A stretch of 64,000 nucleotides of DNA from Gracilariopsis chorda (taxonomy: Eukaryota > Rhodophyta > Florideophyceae > Gracilariales > Gracilariaceae): positions 310,001-374,000 of the forward strand of contig NBIV01000039.1 in NCBI GenBank assembly GCA_003194525.1, in the 5' to 3' direction. The notes below the pieces were generated by a model. The model made no database searches and was not told the DNA's origin. It saw nothing but the letters and a program-made list of their open reading frames with translations. Shown one piece after another: positions 11,191 through 22,088 of the stretch; the stretch's first letter is position 1, and each line of letters opens with the position of its first letter. The position numbers and the translations under genes were made by a program.

Positions 11191-12015
11191 TGAGCTGCAA
11201 CGCCCTCAGGGAGGGATTCTTGGTACTTGAATGCTTTTCCGATATTATCGGTTGTGTAGTGTGTATATGAACTATGCCTCACAATGGTGGATATGGACAC
11301 GTGGGACACGGGTTTGGGTCAGCTGGTGGTTGGCCACAGTAGTGGATGTTGCCACGGAATGTGGAGTATTTTAGCTAATTTTATTTATTATTTTCACACC
11401 CATTTCTGGGAAGTTAGTACTTAGTGCGACGGCACACTGCCTTCGCACCAATGAACCTTCCCCAACAAAGGGAGCCGAACCTGGGGAATTGACTCTAGTT
11501 GTTACCGCTTGCGCGCGTGCTCTACTCCTTCTTGGAGGGAAACGCCGTGAACCACGGGACATCTAACCCTCTTGCACATCTAAAGGAACCCATCACTGGG
11601 AGTCATATTATTCCAATTGCATTGGTGTTTCGCCCTGTATAGGTATATTGTTACCGGCATCGCCGTTCGCCCCCGTCGTTCTCGCAGCTCATTTCGTCCT
11701 CTCTTCGTCCTCTCCGCCCTTCCTTTTTCCTATTTTGGGGTAGCACCTCCCGCTATCCGCGGCCGTCGTGTGCGCATCCGTCAACACACCCCCACTTACG
11801 TGGAAACATACCTCTACTGAGGATCACACTCCGCTCACGCAGATACCGATTCTTCGCCTTCACCTCCCTGCGCAAGTCGCTACAGGTTTCCCTGGTCTTA
11901 CAAACCGGCTTCGCCGTGACATCCCTGGGAGGGCTCTAACCAACTGGGTTCACCTCGTGAGAGAAAGATCCCGAACGTCTTTCGGTGTTTTTCCCCTTTG
12001 GGGCATTGCACCACA
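11191..12015 (+). repeat. Gypsy-2 5' LTR (825 bp)
   Basis: It starts TGAGCTGC after the target copy GGCAT and ends GCACCACA just before the primer-binding site. Positions 11482-12015 align along their whole length with the 3' LTR at 18265-18798, both 534 bases. The first 291 bases have no partner. The LTR would carry the promoter, but no clear TATA box was chosen. Confidence 0.75.
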
Positions 12016-12018
12016 AAG

Positions 12019-12038
12019 TGGTCTCCTGACCTAGAATC
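12019..12038 (+). other. Primer-binding site of gypsy-2
   Basis: TGGTCTCCTGACCTAGAATC lies three bases after the LTR end and differs at one base from the gypsy-1 site at 2633. It begins with TGG as expected for pairing with a tRNA 3' end. Confidence 0.7.
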
Positions 12039-12120
12039 GGTTTTTGTTTTCCCTCTTTCGAGTTTTGTCTTCCACTTCCCGGAAGTTCGGGAATCGTTTC
12101 CATCGTGACGGTAACTTCTC

Positions 12121-14215
12121 ATGTCGAGGCAACCCTCCGATGCGGAGCGTGCAGTCACCCGAAGTCGTTCCTACGATGGTGGAGAAGTCCCCGAAGTTTG
12201 GTTCGTATCCTGCATTCCGAAGCGGACCGGCTCCAGCTTCGCTGGTGACCCTCTTCGAGGAATTCAAACCAACCCCGGGAACCTCGAAACACTTCTTTGC
12301 CCTCGTTGTCACCTGCGCAGGGGAATAATGCATCTATTTCCGCTGTCGCGGTATCAAACTCTCGTGGAATGGTCGACAACACCCCCCAGGGGACACCTCT
12401 AGATTCCCAGGTCTGCGCCCTGTGGACCGCCCACGACACCCTTTTAAGGGAATTGAAATCCCTGCCGAGGACCTCCGTATTTTACGGTCTGATGTCAACT
12501 TCGTGTTGCAGAGTCTGGGGCAGCCCGCCACCTTCATCGAAGGAGTTGAAGTCCGATTTGATCGGATTAGTGCCCGCCTGGAGACGCTGGAGCAGTTCGT
12601 CCTTTTGGATAAACCATCCCCGGATGATCCAGTAAATGAAGCATGGCACAACGACCAGCTTGCTGGGAAGAAGAAACGCCGTCATTGACGGAAACACCAC
12701 CGAAAATATTCGGACTCTGATTCTTCGACATCGCCGGACTCATCCCGAAACCATTCGGCTAGCTCGAGCTCCTTGGACTCTGACTCGGAGGACGAGAAGC
12801 GAGGCTACTCCTCCCTCTAGAAGCGTACATCGGCCACTGAAGGTGTGATCCGAACCCGCCAGAAGGGGAGAAGACACCCCGGTCTCCGAGAGTTGAAGCC
12901 GACAAACCCAGATTACCGGAAGTTATTATCGTACCGGTACTACCGGCTCGAAGATTCGTCACTTGGAGGTACGCCCCGTGATACGGGAAAGGTGCGCGAC
13001 TGCATTAAGCGAATGCAGCTCTCGCTCCGCAACCATTATTTTACTGGAGAGGACCCGGTCTTAGTACTGGATTTTCTGTCCTGCGTTGTAGCGGAGGCCA
13101 ATATCCTCCGTATGAATGAGGGACAAGCCTGCTTTGCTTTACCGTATTTCTTACGGGGAGTGGCGTAGGACCAATACAACTCTGTCAGAGGATCTTCCCG
13201 CACCTCCGAGGAAGGAGTTACTTGCTGGCCAGAAGCATTGCAGTATGTACCGCGTTCCTACGCCACAAACACCGATATTCAGCATGCTATCTTCGCTTTG
13301 CGAGATACATGCCAGCGTGCTGAAGAGACCGAGACCGATTACTCGGTGTGCCTTAACAAGGCTTTCCACAGATGTGGTAACGTAAACCCTGCTGGGAAGC
13401 GTTGTACCATGTTCATCATTGGTCTTGACCAGGCAATCCAGAGTTTAGTCATCCGTTATCGGGAGGATAAGCAGAGGATCACCTATCTCGAGCTGGTCCA
13501 ACACGCTCGAGCGGAAGGGGATGCACTTCGTGCAAGAACTCCGAACAATCGGTCTAAATCCGTCAGGGCATTGATGATGGAGAGCGACTCCTCATCGCTC
13601 CCGCTCACTGCGGATGGGAACCCTAAACAGAAATTTGATACCATGCATTTAGTGCAGGGGGATGATGTGTCGATTCCAACCACCGATTTACCGTCAACGA
13701 CGGAGATGACCCGTGATACGGGAACTGAACATGTCGTTCTATACGGTGGTAACGGTCGGGTCCAACCCCAACGACTACCGTTTTCAAACGGTCAATCCCG
13801 TTATCAACGGCCTGGATGGACTGACACCCGCCCTGCGATTCATTTCTCCGATACTCGGAATAATAATCCGCGTGTCGCGGTGTTGGCTCTCATTTGCCAC
13901 CTTTGTTATGCTCATAGCCATACCTCGCCTCAGTATATTTTCTCACTGAAGGATATGGCCAAGGTGGTGGCAAACGACGAGGCCCTGACTCCAGAGGACA
14001 AACGTTCCGTCCCAACGGCTTCCTACCTACGTGCTAAAACGGACTTTTCCCATGCCCTACCACAGACCCAGCGTGCGCGGCAAGCTTCATACACCCCAAT
14101 TCGGTAGATCGCACAACCATCCGTTGCAACCCCCGCTTATGCAGATAGAAACCCCCGTCAACGGGATCAAGCACTCGTTGTCGAGGAAACCAACCCACCG
14201 CCGAAGGCTGAAAAC
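12121..14215 (+). pseudogene. Gypsy-2 gag
   Basis: ATG at 12121 (MSRQPSDAERAVTRSRS) resembles the gypsy-1 gag N-terminus and is my choice of start. Pieces follow in shifting frames: LRSDVNFVLQSLGQPATFIE near 12475-12535, a capsid part YFTGEDPVLVLDFL (about 13040) through FALPYFLRG (about 13155), and a 289-codon frame at 13238-14107 (KRCTMFIIGLDQ). The knuckle at 13895-13936 reads CHLCYAHSHTSPQY: C-X2-C-X4-H is present but the last Cys is Tyr, a TGT-to-TAT change. Gypsy-1 keeps that Cys. Several frameshifts make it non-functional. Confidence 0.65.
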
Positions 14216-14316
14216 TAACTGAGGGAGTCTCCTCTTTGGGAGAGCCATCCTCAGACAAGAGGCTGTTCGCGCCCGAGGCGCCCTCGCCTTGCTCCCCGGT
14301 GTAGGTCAGCTCGAAG

Positions 14317-14715
14317 AACGACACCGCTAACGCGGACTCTGCGCACCTTGGTGTGCTGCATCGCCCGTGGATACGGAGCAAAAATCCCCAGATTCCCGGT
14401 AGAGTCTTGTTCATGGCCAAGCCCAACTATAAGATCTATGCCGACCATGGCCTTGATCCCCAGTTTATGGTGAGGTTTCTCACCGTCCTGGATAGAGGTG
14501 CAGGCACCAAATTTGTTGTGGAATCATTGTTTCCCCAGCTTTTGCGGTCTCGTATCCGCTCTGACGCGGTCCCCGACATTTCGGATGCGAACAACAATCC
14601 GTTACAAACGATGGGCACAGTGGATCTCTTCGTGAGACTTGGTACCTCTGTGGTGAAGTTGGACTTCATCGTTTGCCGTTCATTGGCAGCACCAGTGATA
14701 CTGGGATGTGATTAA
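14317..14715 (+). pseudogene. Gypsy-2 protease
   Basis: The frame contains LTVLDRGAGTKFV at about 14482-14520. The family motif is D-T-G-A; here Thr is Arg (ACA to AGA), which should abolish activity. The C-terminal motif VILGCD follows near 14695, then a stop at 14713-14715 where gypsy-1 has a sense codon. The retropepsin identity is supported by alignment with 5080-5430 of gypsy-1. Confidence 0.7.
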
Positions 14716-16785
14716 TGCCACAGATTTGTCGACGCAATCAGGCCCCGCCTCAGGCGTGTAGAACTTGACGACGGATCGTCGGTTCCGATTGTTCGCCGCC
14801 CGCTCAAGCGGTCCTCTTGGAAACAAGTTCCGCTCCCTGCTGCGCAGGAACCACCACCGGCGTCCCGCGAGTCCACCAAGCTCCGCGTCGCTGCCTCGGT
14901 TTCTATACCGGCTGAGTCCCAAATCTGGGTGCAGGTAAATTCTCGTCAACACGCTCTTCGGGTTATACAACCTCTCGCCTCGTTGTACGAGAAATCCGAG
15001 CTGGCGCTGGCTAATGGAATCGTCTCCATTTCCCCAAATGTTCCTTTCCGTATATTGGTTGTCAATCTTGGCAAACACCCCCAGTATCTGGTAAAACACC
15101 AAGTAATTGGGAGTGTAACCCCCCATCCTATGGGAATGCTGCCAACAAAGATGACAGCCGCCGATGTACTCGGAGTTCCCACCTCTTCTGAGGAGTTCGC
15201 CCCGCCGTCCGAAGACGTCAAGTCTAAGGAGGGGGAGGAAACCGCTACTTCAGCGTCGAACATACCGACTAACTCGGACTTGCGAACCACACCTGTTCTA
15301 CAGGACAATGCTCCATGGAGCAACGACCGGATTGATCCGGAAAAGGCACTTGAAGCGCTGGACTTTAGCCACGTGCCAGAGTCGCACCGCGACAAACTCC
15401 GTACTATGTTACGGGAATTCACCACAATGTGGGATGGCTCGCTTGGCGAGATTAATGCAACGGAACACCGGATCGATTTAATCCCCGGTGCGCGACCGGT
15501 TGCACAACCCCCTTACAGGGCAGGTCCGAAAGCTCGGGAAGAGGAGCAGTCCCAAGTGGACAAGATGCTCCGCGCAGGTGTGATTGAGCCTGTTCAATCA
15601 CCCTGGGCATCCCCAGTCGTACTGGCTTTAAAGGCCAACGGAACCTGGAGGTTCTGTGTCGACTACCGCCGGCTCAATACCGTGACTGTTAGGGACACGT
15701 ACCCCATCCCTCGTATGGACGAGTGCATTGAATCCCTTGGAGACGCCACCGTGTTCACGGCCCTTGATGCCAATTGGGGATATTGGCAAGTACCTGTCAG
15801 ACAGGAGGATCGCGACAAAACCGCATTCACCTGCCATGCAGGAACGTACCGCTTCAAGCGGATGCCATTTGGGTTAACCAACGCCCCCGCCACCTTTCAG
15901 CGTGCAGTAGATATTCTACTCAACCGCTTTAAGTGGCGGAGTTGTCTGGTCTACCTTGATGATATTATCATCTTCTCCAACTCGTTGGACGACCATCTCA
16001 CTCACGTCCGAGACATGCTGACCGTACTCAGCGATTGCGGGACTACCCTGTAGTTGAGTAAATGCGAGTTTTTCACAGATAATGTGAAGTATCTGGGTCA
16101 CATTATCCGTCCTGGTCGGTTAGCGATCGAGAAAGCTCGAGTCAAATCCCTCGTCGAGGCGAAAGAGCCCCGTACTCAAACGGAACTGCGCTCCTTTTTG
16201 GGGCTAGTCAGCGTCTATCGATGGTTTATCTCGAAATTTTCGGATACTGCGGCACCCCTGAACGCGTTGTTGCGAAAGGGGAACCCCCCAAAACTGGGAA
16301 CATTTCCGCCCGAGCAATCGGAAGCCTTTAACTCCTTGAAGGAGGCTGTCACATCAGCACCCATCCTACATCTCCCAAAATTTGGGTCGCCATTCTCCGT
16401 AGATACGGACTCGAGCGACTACCAAGTCGGGTGTGCTCTTTTTTAAACCACCCCCGACGGGGAACGACACCCAATTGGTTATTGGTCGCGCTCGCTCAAT
16501 GTTCATCAGCAGAACTACTCTGTATCGGAGAAGGAGTGCCGCGCCCTCATATGGGCGATGACCACTCTGCACCCCTACCCCATGGGAGTTCACTTCACCG
16601 TGTATACGGATCATTCCTCACTGAGGTGGTTAATGAATATCTGCGACCCGTCGGGACGCCTCATGCGCTGGAGACTCCGCCTCGCGGAATATGACTTCCA
16701 AGTCATTTATAAGAAGGGCGCGCAGAAAACCCAAGCTGACGCCCTGTCGCGTTTACCCACGAGTGGGGAAGCACTCCCAACGTAG
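14716..16785 (+). pseudogene. Gypsy-2 reverse transcriptase and RNase H
   Basis: A 375-codon open frame (14929-16053) covers the linker and RT fingers and palm: SPWASPVVLALKANGTWRF, VDYRRLN, TALDANWGYWQVPV (motif A), FGLTNAPATFQ and VYLDDIIIFSN with YLDD at 15952-15963. A TAG at 16051-16053 is followed in the same frame by KCEFFTDNVKYLGHIIRPG. A TAA at 16444-16446 interrupts RNase H (DTDSSDYQVGCALF), which resumes with RHPIGYWSRS, YTDHSSLRWLM and ends ADALSRLP near 16760. With only two stops in the RT-RNase H core, this is the best preserved gypsy pol here. Confidence 0.8.
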
Positions 16786-18238
16786 GATGATGAATTCCCA
16801 TCTTTCATGGCCATAGACCCGGATGATCTGGAATGTGCTGTCGAGGCCGGGCCAGGAAACTGGGACGAGGATGCTGACTTTGACGACCTACTCGCATCGC
16901 GACATGAATCTGAGAACCCGTTACCCGGAAATTTTGTACCAGTCTCACCGGAAGAGATGATCCGAGAACAGTTCGGTGATCCCTTCTGCACGAGGATTCG
17001 TGCCCGCCTTAACGGTGGTGAAGGTCTCCCCTCTCGGGGTGGATGACAAGGGCTACCTCATCCGGCAGGCCGAAGCCCGCCCACAGATGGTAGTACCACA
17101 TTCGGTGCAATCGCGGGTGTTACATCAATGACACTACGCCCCTATGGGAGGTCACCCAGGTGGGAGAAAACTCTACCTAACCCTGCCAAGGGATTTATAT
17201 TGGCCCGCCATGGCGGTGGATTGCTACGCAACTGTGCGGTTCTGTAGCGAATGCGCGAACAATCGCGTCACGCTCCGCAAAAATACAAAGAAGATGAAAA
17301 TATTCCCCACAAGGGCGCCACTCGAGTTTATCGCAATTGATATTATCGGAGCACTACTCACCACAAAACGTGGAAACAAGTTTCTACTTGTCATTACCGA
17401 CCGCTTTTCCAAGCTGGTGCGGACTGTCCCTCTGCGGAGGATAACCGCTTTCACGGGGCCTTAGGCTCTGGTGACCCACTGGATTTTTGTCTACGGTCCT
17501 CCTGTGGAGGTGCTCTCCGATAGCGGGAAACAATTCGCGAGCAAGTTCTTCCAGGATGTTTGTCGCATCCTGGATGTCAAGAACTTGTTCACGACTACCT
17601 ACGACCCCCAGTGTAATGGGCAAGTTGAATGGTTTAACTGGACATTACTCGCGGCGCTACGTTCCTACGTCGCTGACCACCCAAATACTTGGGATCTCTA
17701 CGCTGACGCGTTAAACTTCGCGTACAATACGCAGGTACACCGGACTACCGGAGGTTCGCCATTCGAGTTGGTTCTATCTACAACACCCCCGCCTGTGGCG
17801 CTGGAACCCCAAGCTTCCTTAGACAGTTCTCCATCAGTGGGTATCTACCGGCAGCAATGGAAGCAATGGCTTGCCAAGCTGTTCCCAGCTGCGCGAAAGT
17901 CTATGGCACGGGCCCAAGCCGCTTAAAAGTGGGATTTTGATGCTCGCTTGCGAGGAAAGACCCCCCGATTTAGGCAAATAACTACGTCTTCATCGGGAAG
18001 GAGTAATACAACCCAGAACGGGAGAAGCGTCAGAAGCTCTCGCCTGTGGCGGACGGACCCTTCAAGGTCATCTCTGTTAATTGCCGTCACTGTCGTTGTA
18101 GAGATAGGCGGAGCACACAAGCGGATCTCCCGCGATCGCGTCGTGCTCGCCCCCCCCTCCCTCTTCAGAGTTGATCCTGGACTCAAGAAATTCTGTTTCT
18201 ACGGACTCTGCAACACCGGAATCCTCCGGGATTACTAG
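16786..18238 (+). pseudogene. Gypsy-2 integrase
   Basis: The zinc domain lies at 17115-17280 (HYAPMGGHPGGRKLYL, then RFCSECANN), with a TGA before the first His. The core begins FIAIDIIGALL (Asp codon near 17338). It has a TAG at 17461-17463, then VLSDSGKQF near 17511 (second Asp) and CNGQVEWFNWT near 17612 (Glu). Two Trp codons in that last motif stand where gypsy-1 has Arg, consistent with CGG-to-TGG changes. The C-terminal SH3-like part runs to about 18150 and the frame ends at 18236-18238, much earlier than in gypsy-1. Confidence 0.75.
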
Positions 18239-18264
18239 GCCTACGGTACTACCACACCCCAACT

Positions 18265-18798
18265 TGGGGAATTGGCTCTAGCTGTTACCGCTTGCGCGCG
18301 TGCTCTACTACTCCTTGGAGGGAAGCGCCGTGAACCACGGGACATCTAACCCCCTTCCACATCTAAAAGGACCCCTCACTGCGAGTATAATTGTTCCAAT
18401 TTCATTGGTGTTTCGCCCTGTATAGGGATATTGTTACCGGCATCGCCGTTCGTCCCCGTCGCTTTCGCGACTCGCTTCGCCCTCTTTTTCTCCTCTTCGC
18501 CCTTCCTTTTTCCCCTTTTAGGGTAGCACCTCCCGCTATCCGCGGTCCTCGTGTGCGCATCCGTCCACACACCCCCACTTACGTGGAATCATACCTCTAC
18601 TGAGGATCACACTCCGCTCACGCGGATACCGACTCTTTGCCTTCACCTCCCTGCGCAAGTCGCGAAAGGTGTCCCTGGTCTTACAAACCGGCTTCGCTGT
18701 GATACCACTGTCAGGGCTCTACCCAACTGGGTTCACCTCGTGAGAGGAAGATCCCGAACGTCTTTTGGTGGTTTTCCCCTTTGGGGCATTGCACCACA
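18265..18798 (+). repeat. Gypsy-2 3' LTR, 5'-truncated (534 bp)
   Basis: It aligns base for base in length with 11482-12015 and ends in the same GCACCACA. The beginning of the LTR is missing. A CCCCAAC run occurs just before the aligned start in both copies, so a deletion across short homology is plausible. No polypurine tract is seen upstream. Confidence 0.8.
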
Positions 18799-18803
18799 GG
18801 GAT
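18799..18803 (+). repeat. Right target-site copy of gypsy-2
   Basis: GGGAT directly after the LTR end. It matches GGCAT at 11186-11190 at four of five bases, and copia-A coding sequence resumes immediately after it. Confidence 0.75.
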
Positions 18804-19758
18804 AAGGTAGAAACTCCAGCAGTTTGGAGAAGCGCATGTGCTTATTCAGAATTTGCACTTCGATCATACAGAACAGTACATTGCTATACGAGAAAACCCT
18901 GAAACAAATATGCAAGAAACGTCGTTCTCACCACCTTATACCCCGAGAAGTAACTCCATCGCCGAGCGCATGAACCGCACTATGGAAAAAGCGGCTCGAG
19001 CTTTGCTGATTCAGGCCAAGCTACTAGAATTCCTTTGGCTGTGTTCATTAAATTATGTTAAATATTTTCGCAATAGAGTTCCCCACTCTACCTCTGGCTT
19101 GCCTGCGTACATGTTAGTGATTGGTGATAAAAAGTCGTTGAAGTACGCTAGAGTGTTTGGATGCACAGCGTATGCATTGAAAATGAACCCGGACACTACG
19201 TTCGAGTCTCGCCCACCTCAAGAAGTGTACGTTCAGACTCTAGAGCATGGTGTTTACGAGGTTCTGATGACTGATGAATGTGACATTCTTCGACTTTTGA
19301 GGTCCCGGCATGTCATTTTTGATGAAGCTACATTCCCTGGGGCACCATATCTCACAAAAAACATGGATGACGAAAGTGCATCAGACATTGACTATAGTAG
19401 TGCTGGGTATGAGAACTGTATTGAAAGCTCAGATGAGTTCTCACTTGATGGTGTCGAAGAACTTTGGTGTGTCCAAGAAACTAGTACAACAGATGCACTG
19501 CATCATCCCGTAAAAATTGTGAATGACGTTGAAATTCCAGTTTTTGACATTACTGCTAATGACAAAGGTGATGAAGAGGACAGCGAAAATGTTTCTAGTT
19601 CTCTTGGTGAGCCGCATTTTCAGCCTGTACTAGGCTCCAGGTACCCTTGTTGCAATCGGCGTGCACCACAACGCTGGTGGCATATGGCTGGTGCTGCTAC
19701 TTCTCAAGTCGAAGTGACCACCAGTGACGACCCACCACTTCAGGAGGCATTGTCCTGA
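18804..19758 (+). pseudogene. Copia-A integrase, C-terminal half, and linker
   Basis: The sequence picks up the copia integrase exactly where 11190 left it. From 18838 a 306-codon frame is open: IQNLHFDHTEQYIAI (second catalytic Asp region, here HT where copia-D has NA) and SNSIAERMNRTME (catalytic Glu). Then come the core end, GCTAYALKMNPDT (GAG-like beta motif of copia integrase) and an acidic linker. A TAG near 18809 and the gypsy-2 insertion break the polyprotein. The stop at 19756-19758 precedes the RT. Confidence 0.75.
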
Positions 19759-21303
19759 ACTCCATCAGAAAGAGCGCAACGGGAGAGCACTATTGATATA
19801 GAGCTCGCATCAATAAATGACAAAGGTACTGGGGTAGCAGATGACTCACCGCAGTCACAGCCACTACATACAAATGTCAATCTTAAGGTGAAACGTGATG
19901 CAAATGATGCAGTTGACTGATTTCGAGCTCGTATCGTCGCAGGAGGAAACCACCGAACATATGATCAGGATTACATGGAGACCTATGCGCCAGTTTTGTC
20001 TTTCAACTTGGTTCGAATGTTCCTTTACATTATGCTATGCATGCAAATTTATATCGCACAGGTTGACATTAAGACCGCATTTCTGAATGGTGATTTAAAG
20101 GAAAACGTATGGGGAATGTCTCCAAGTGGTATCCCTGGGCTGACATCACGATGCTACAAACTGCTAAAGGCCATATATGGACTCACGCAGGCTCATCTTT
20201 TGTGGCACATCAAGTTCAGTACTGACAGTAAAGGCTTCGGATTTGAAAAACTGCCTAGTGCACCATGTGCGTTTCAACGGAAGTTGACCAGTAACATCTA
20301 TGCGTACATCCTGTTGTACGTGGACGGCCTCCTCATGTTTACGCGAAGTGCTAAAGAACGGTCCCTAATCATGAATAAGCTCAAGAAATTGTATGACCTG
20401 AGGGTTGAGGATAGTGTCAGACTCTGCCTCGGTGTTGAGTTTACCTGGAAGATGGACTCCAATGAACAGCGGCTGCCTGCAAAACTCGCACATCCCATAT
20501 ATATCTAACGGATACTGCCCAGATTTTGACTGCAGAATCCGAAACCAGCACCGATTCTAATGGTGGAATCGTTCTTTACCTCTCTTGATGTGGAGGAGGA
20601 CATGCCACCTCTTGATGTTGAACTGTATCAGCAGATGAATGGGTCTCGACTGTACTTGGCACTACTTATGCGTCTGGACATATTGGCTTCTGTTCGTATA
20701 TTGGCTTGCTTCCAGAATGCTCCTACTGCATACTGCTATCGAGCAGCCAAACGTGTTTTACGATACCAAAGTGGTACTAGTGATCATGGTTTAGTGTACG
20801 GGCATGGAAGTCTAAATTTATATGCTTTTGTACACTCTGATGTCGCGGGCGATACCACAGATTGGAAGTTTTTGGCTGAGTATTTGACTAAACTTCGCTT
20901 CAGCTCATGTTTCTTTGGTGCTCGTAAGCAATGCCAAGTTTCACTGTCTACTGGTAAGACGGAGTACTATGCATAGGTGCTGGCGGCTCAGGAGATATTT
21001 TGGATATCAAGTGTTCCCAGAGAGTGTGGAATAGCAGTTGATAAGAGTGTTCTAAACATCTCAGACAAGCAACGTGTTACAGGTTGGGCTGTTGGTGAAT
21101 GTTGCCCTTCTGGCAGTGCGAAACATATAGATGTCCAGGTGAACTTCATTAGGCAAATTTTCAAGGACACAAACATATCTGTGAAGTATGTTGCCAGTGA
21201 AGAAAATGATGCAGGCATCCTCACCAAGCCATTAAGCTCTGAGGCTGCACGATTGATATTGGAACGAATGGGCCTTTATCAGGACCTCAAGGAGGAGTGT
21301 TGA
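19759..21303 (+). pseudogene. Copia-A reverse transcriptase and RNase H
   Basis: The RT begins around 19915 and is in one frame from 19975: METYAPVLSFNLVRMFLY, then VDIKTAFLNGDLKE (motif A, Asp present), then LLYVDGLLMF at 20308-20337. The YVDD box is YVDG (GAC-GGC at 20323-20328), so the second catalytic Asp is lost. RNase H follows in other frames (RLDILASVRILACFQN; FVHSDVAGDTTD; STGKTEYYA; LTKPLSSEAARL) and ends EEC-stop at 21301-21303. The stop codon lies inside the LTR, which starts at 21298. Frameshifts occur near 20508 and a TAG at 20974-20976. Confidence 0.75.
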
Positions 21304-22088
21304 TGTTGGCAAAAGGTTGAGTGCCTGGTAGGCCCAGTACATCATTGTAGAATACTTGGATATAAAGTTGCATATAGCCATGGGCACTTTTGAGCATCTC
21401 CTTTGCAAAAGTGCATAGGGGCGTGTGTTGAAACCCAACGAGAAACGGGCTTATGACTGCTTACTGCATTTGGCCTTATGCATTACGTGGTTTACAAGTG
21501 GTATATATTGTATATGTCATGGGCACAGTAGGGGCCATTTGGTACAATGTGAGTGGACAACGTACGTAGGATTTTATATGGCTACATTTGGTTGGCAGGT
21601 ACATCACATTATTGCAGACGTGTGACTATGTGTGCCAGCACGTGTACGGTACGCAAAGGATTTAGGGTATCGATATGGATGTAGCGGCTTGTGAATTTGT
21701 GCATTGTCATGGTCATGATGACGCAAGTAAGTCATTACAAAGGGCTGTGACAAGCTTGCACATTGTTTTCATGGTAGTTTCAACTACCATGCTTCGTTGG
21801 CATGTGCTGGAAGAATGCTATGCATGGTGGTAATGAACTATCACCAGTTGGGACAAACCGGTATTGTATTATGTTTGAATAATACTGGTAGTATTGGTTG
21901 TTCGAACTTAGTGATTAGGGTTTTCATTGCAATTGCAGTGCACTATAGTGGTGCAATATAAATTGCAGATGTTGTAGCTCCAAATAAATCACCCAAAGGC
22001 TGACAACCTTCACACTTGTTTTTACTTTTTTCTTTCTTTCTCATTTCAGTCTAAGCCCAACTTCATCTATTACCTTCATTTATCATCA
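21298..22088 (+). repeat. Shared LTR between copia-A and copia-B
   Basis: It starts TGTTGATGTTGGC right after the purine run AAGGAGGAG (likely polypurine tract) and ends ATCATCA before the leader start GATTATGAGCCC. The same LTR family recurs at 25171, 43033 and, on the minus strand, at 26615, 34827/28503 and 40185. It is at once the 3' LTR of copia-A and the 5' LTR of copia-B. An AATATAAA run near 21955 may be the TATA element. Confidence 0.8.

Larger units (their letters stand above)
11191..18798 (+). mobile_element. Gypsy-2: Ty3/gypsy element nested in copia-A
   Basis: Two LTRs flank gag, protease, RT, RNase H and integrase in Ty3/gypsy order. The left edge is fixed by the break in the copia-A frame and by TG...CA ends (TGAGCTGC at 11191, CACCACA at 12015 and 18798). 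The 3' LTR copy lacks about the first 291 bases, and the internal region before it lacks the pol tail found in gypsy-1, so a deletion of roughly 1 kb spans that boundary. Pol is nearly readable with single stops. It is less decayed than gypsy-1 and younger than its copia-A host copy. Confidence 0.85.
10383..22088 (+). mobile_element. Copia-A: Ty1/copia element interrupted by gypsy-2
   Basis: The order protease, integrase, RT, RNase H defines Ty1/copia. The left part (10383-11190) and right part (18804-21303) join in frame across gypsy-2, as shown by comparison with copia-D on the minus strand (35399-38764). The 3' LTR is 21298-22088 and also serves as the left LTR of copia-B. Gag and the 5' LTR are absent: homology to copia-D starts abruptly near 10383. 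Mutated active sites in protease and RT show it is dead. Confidence 0.8.
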
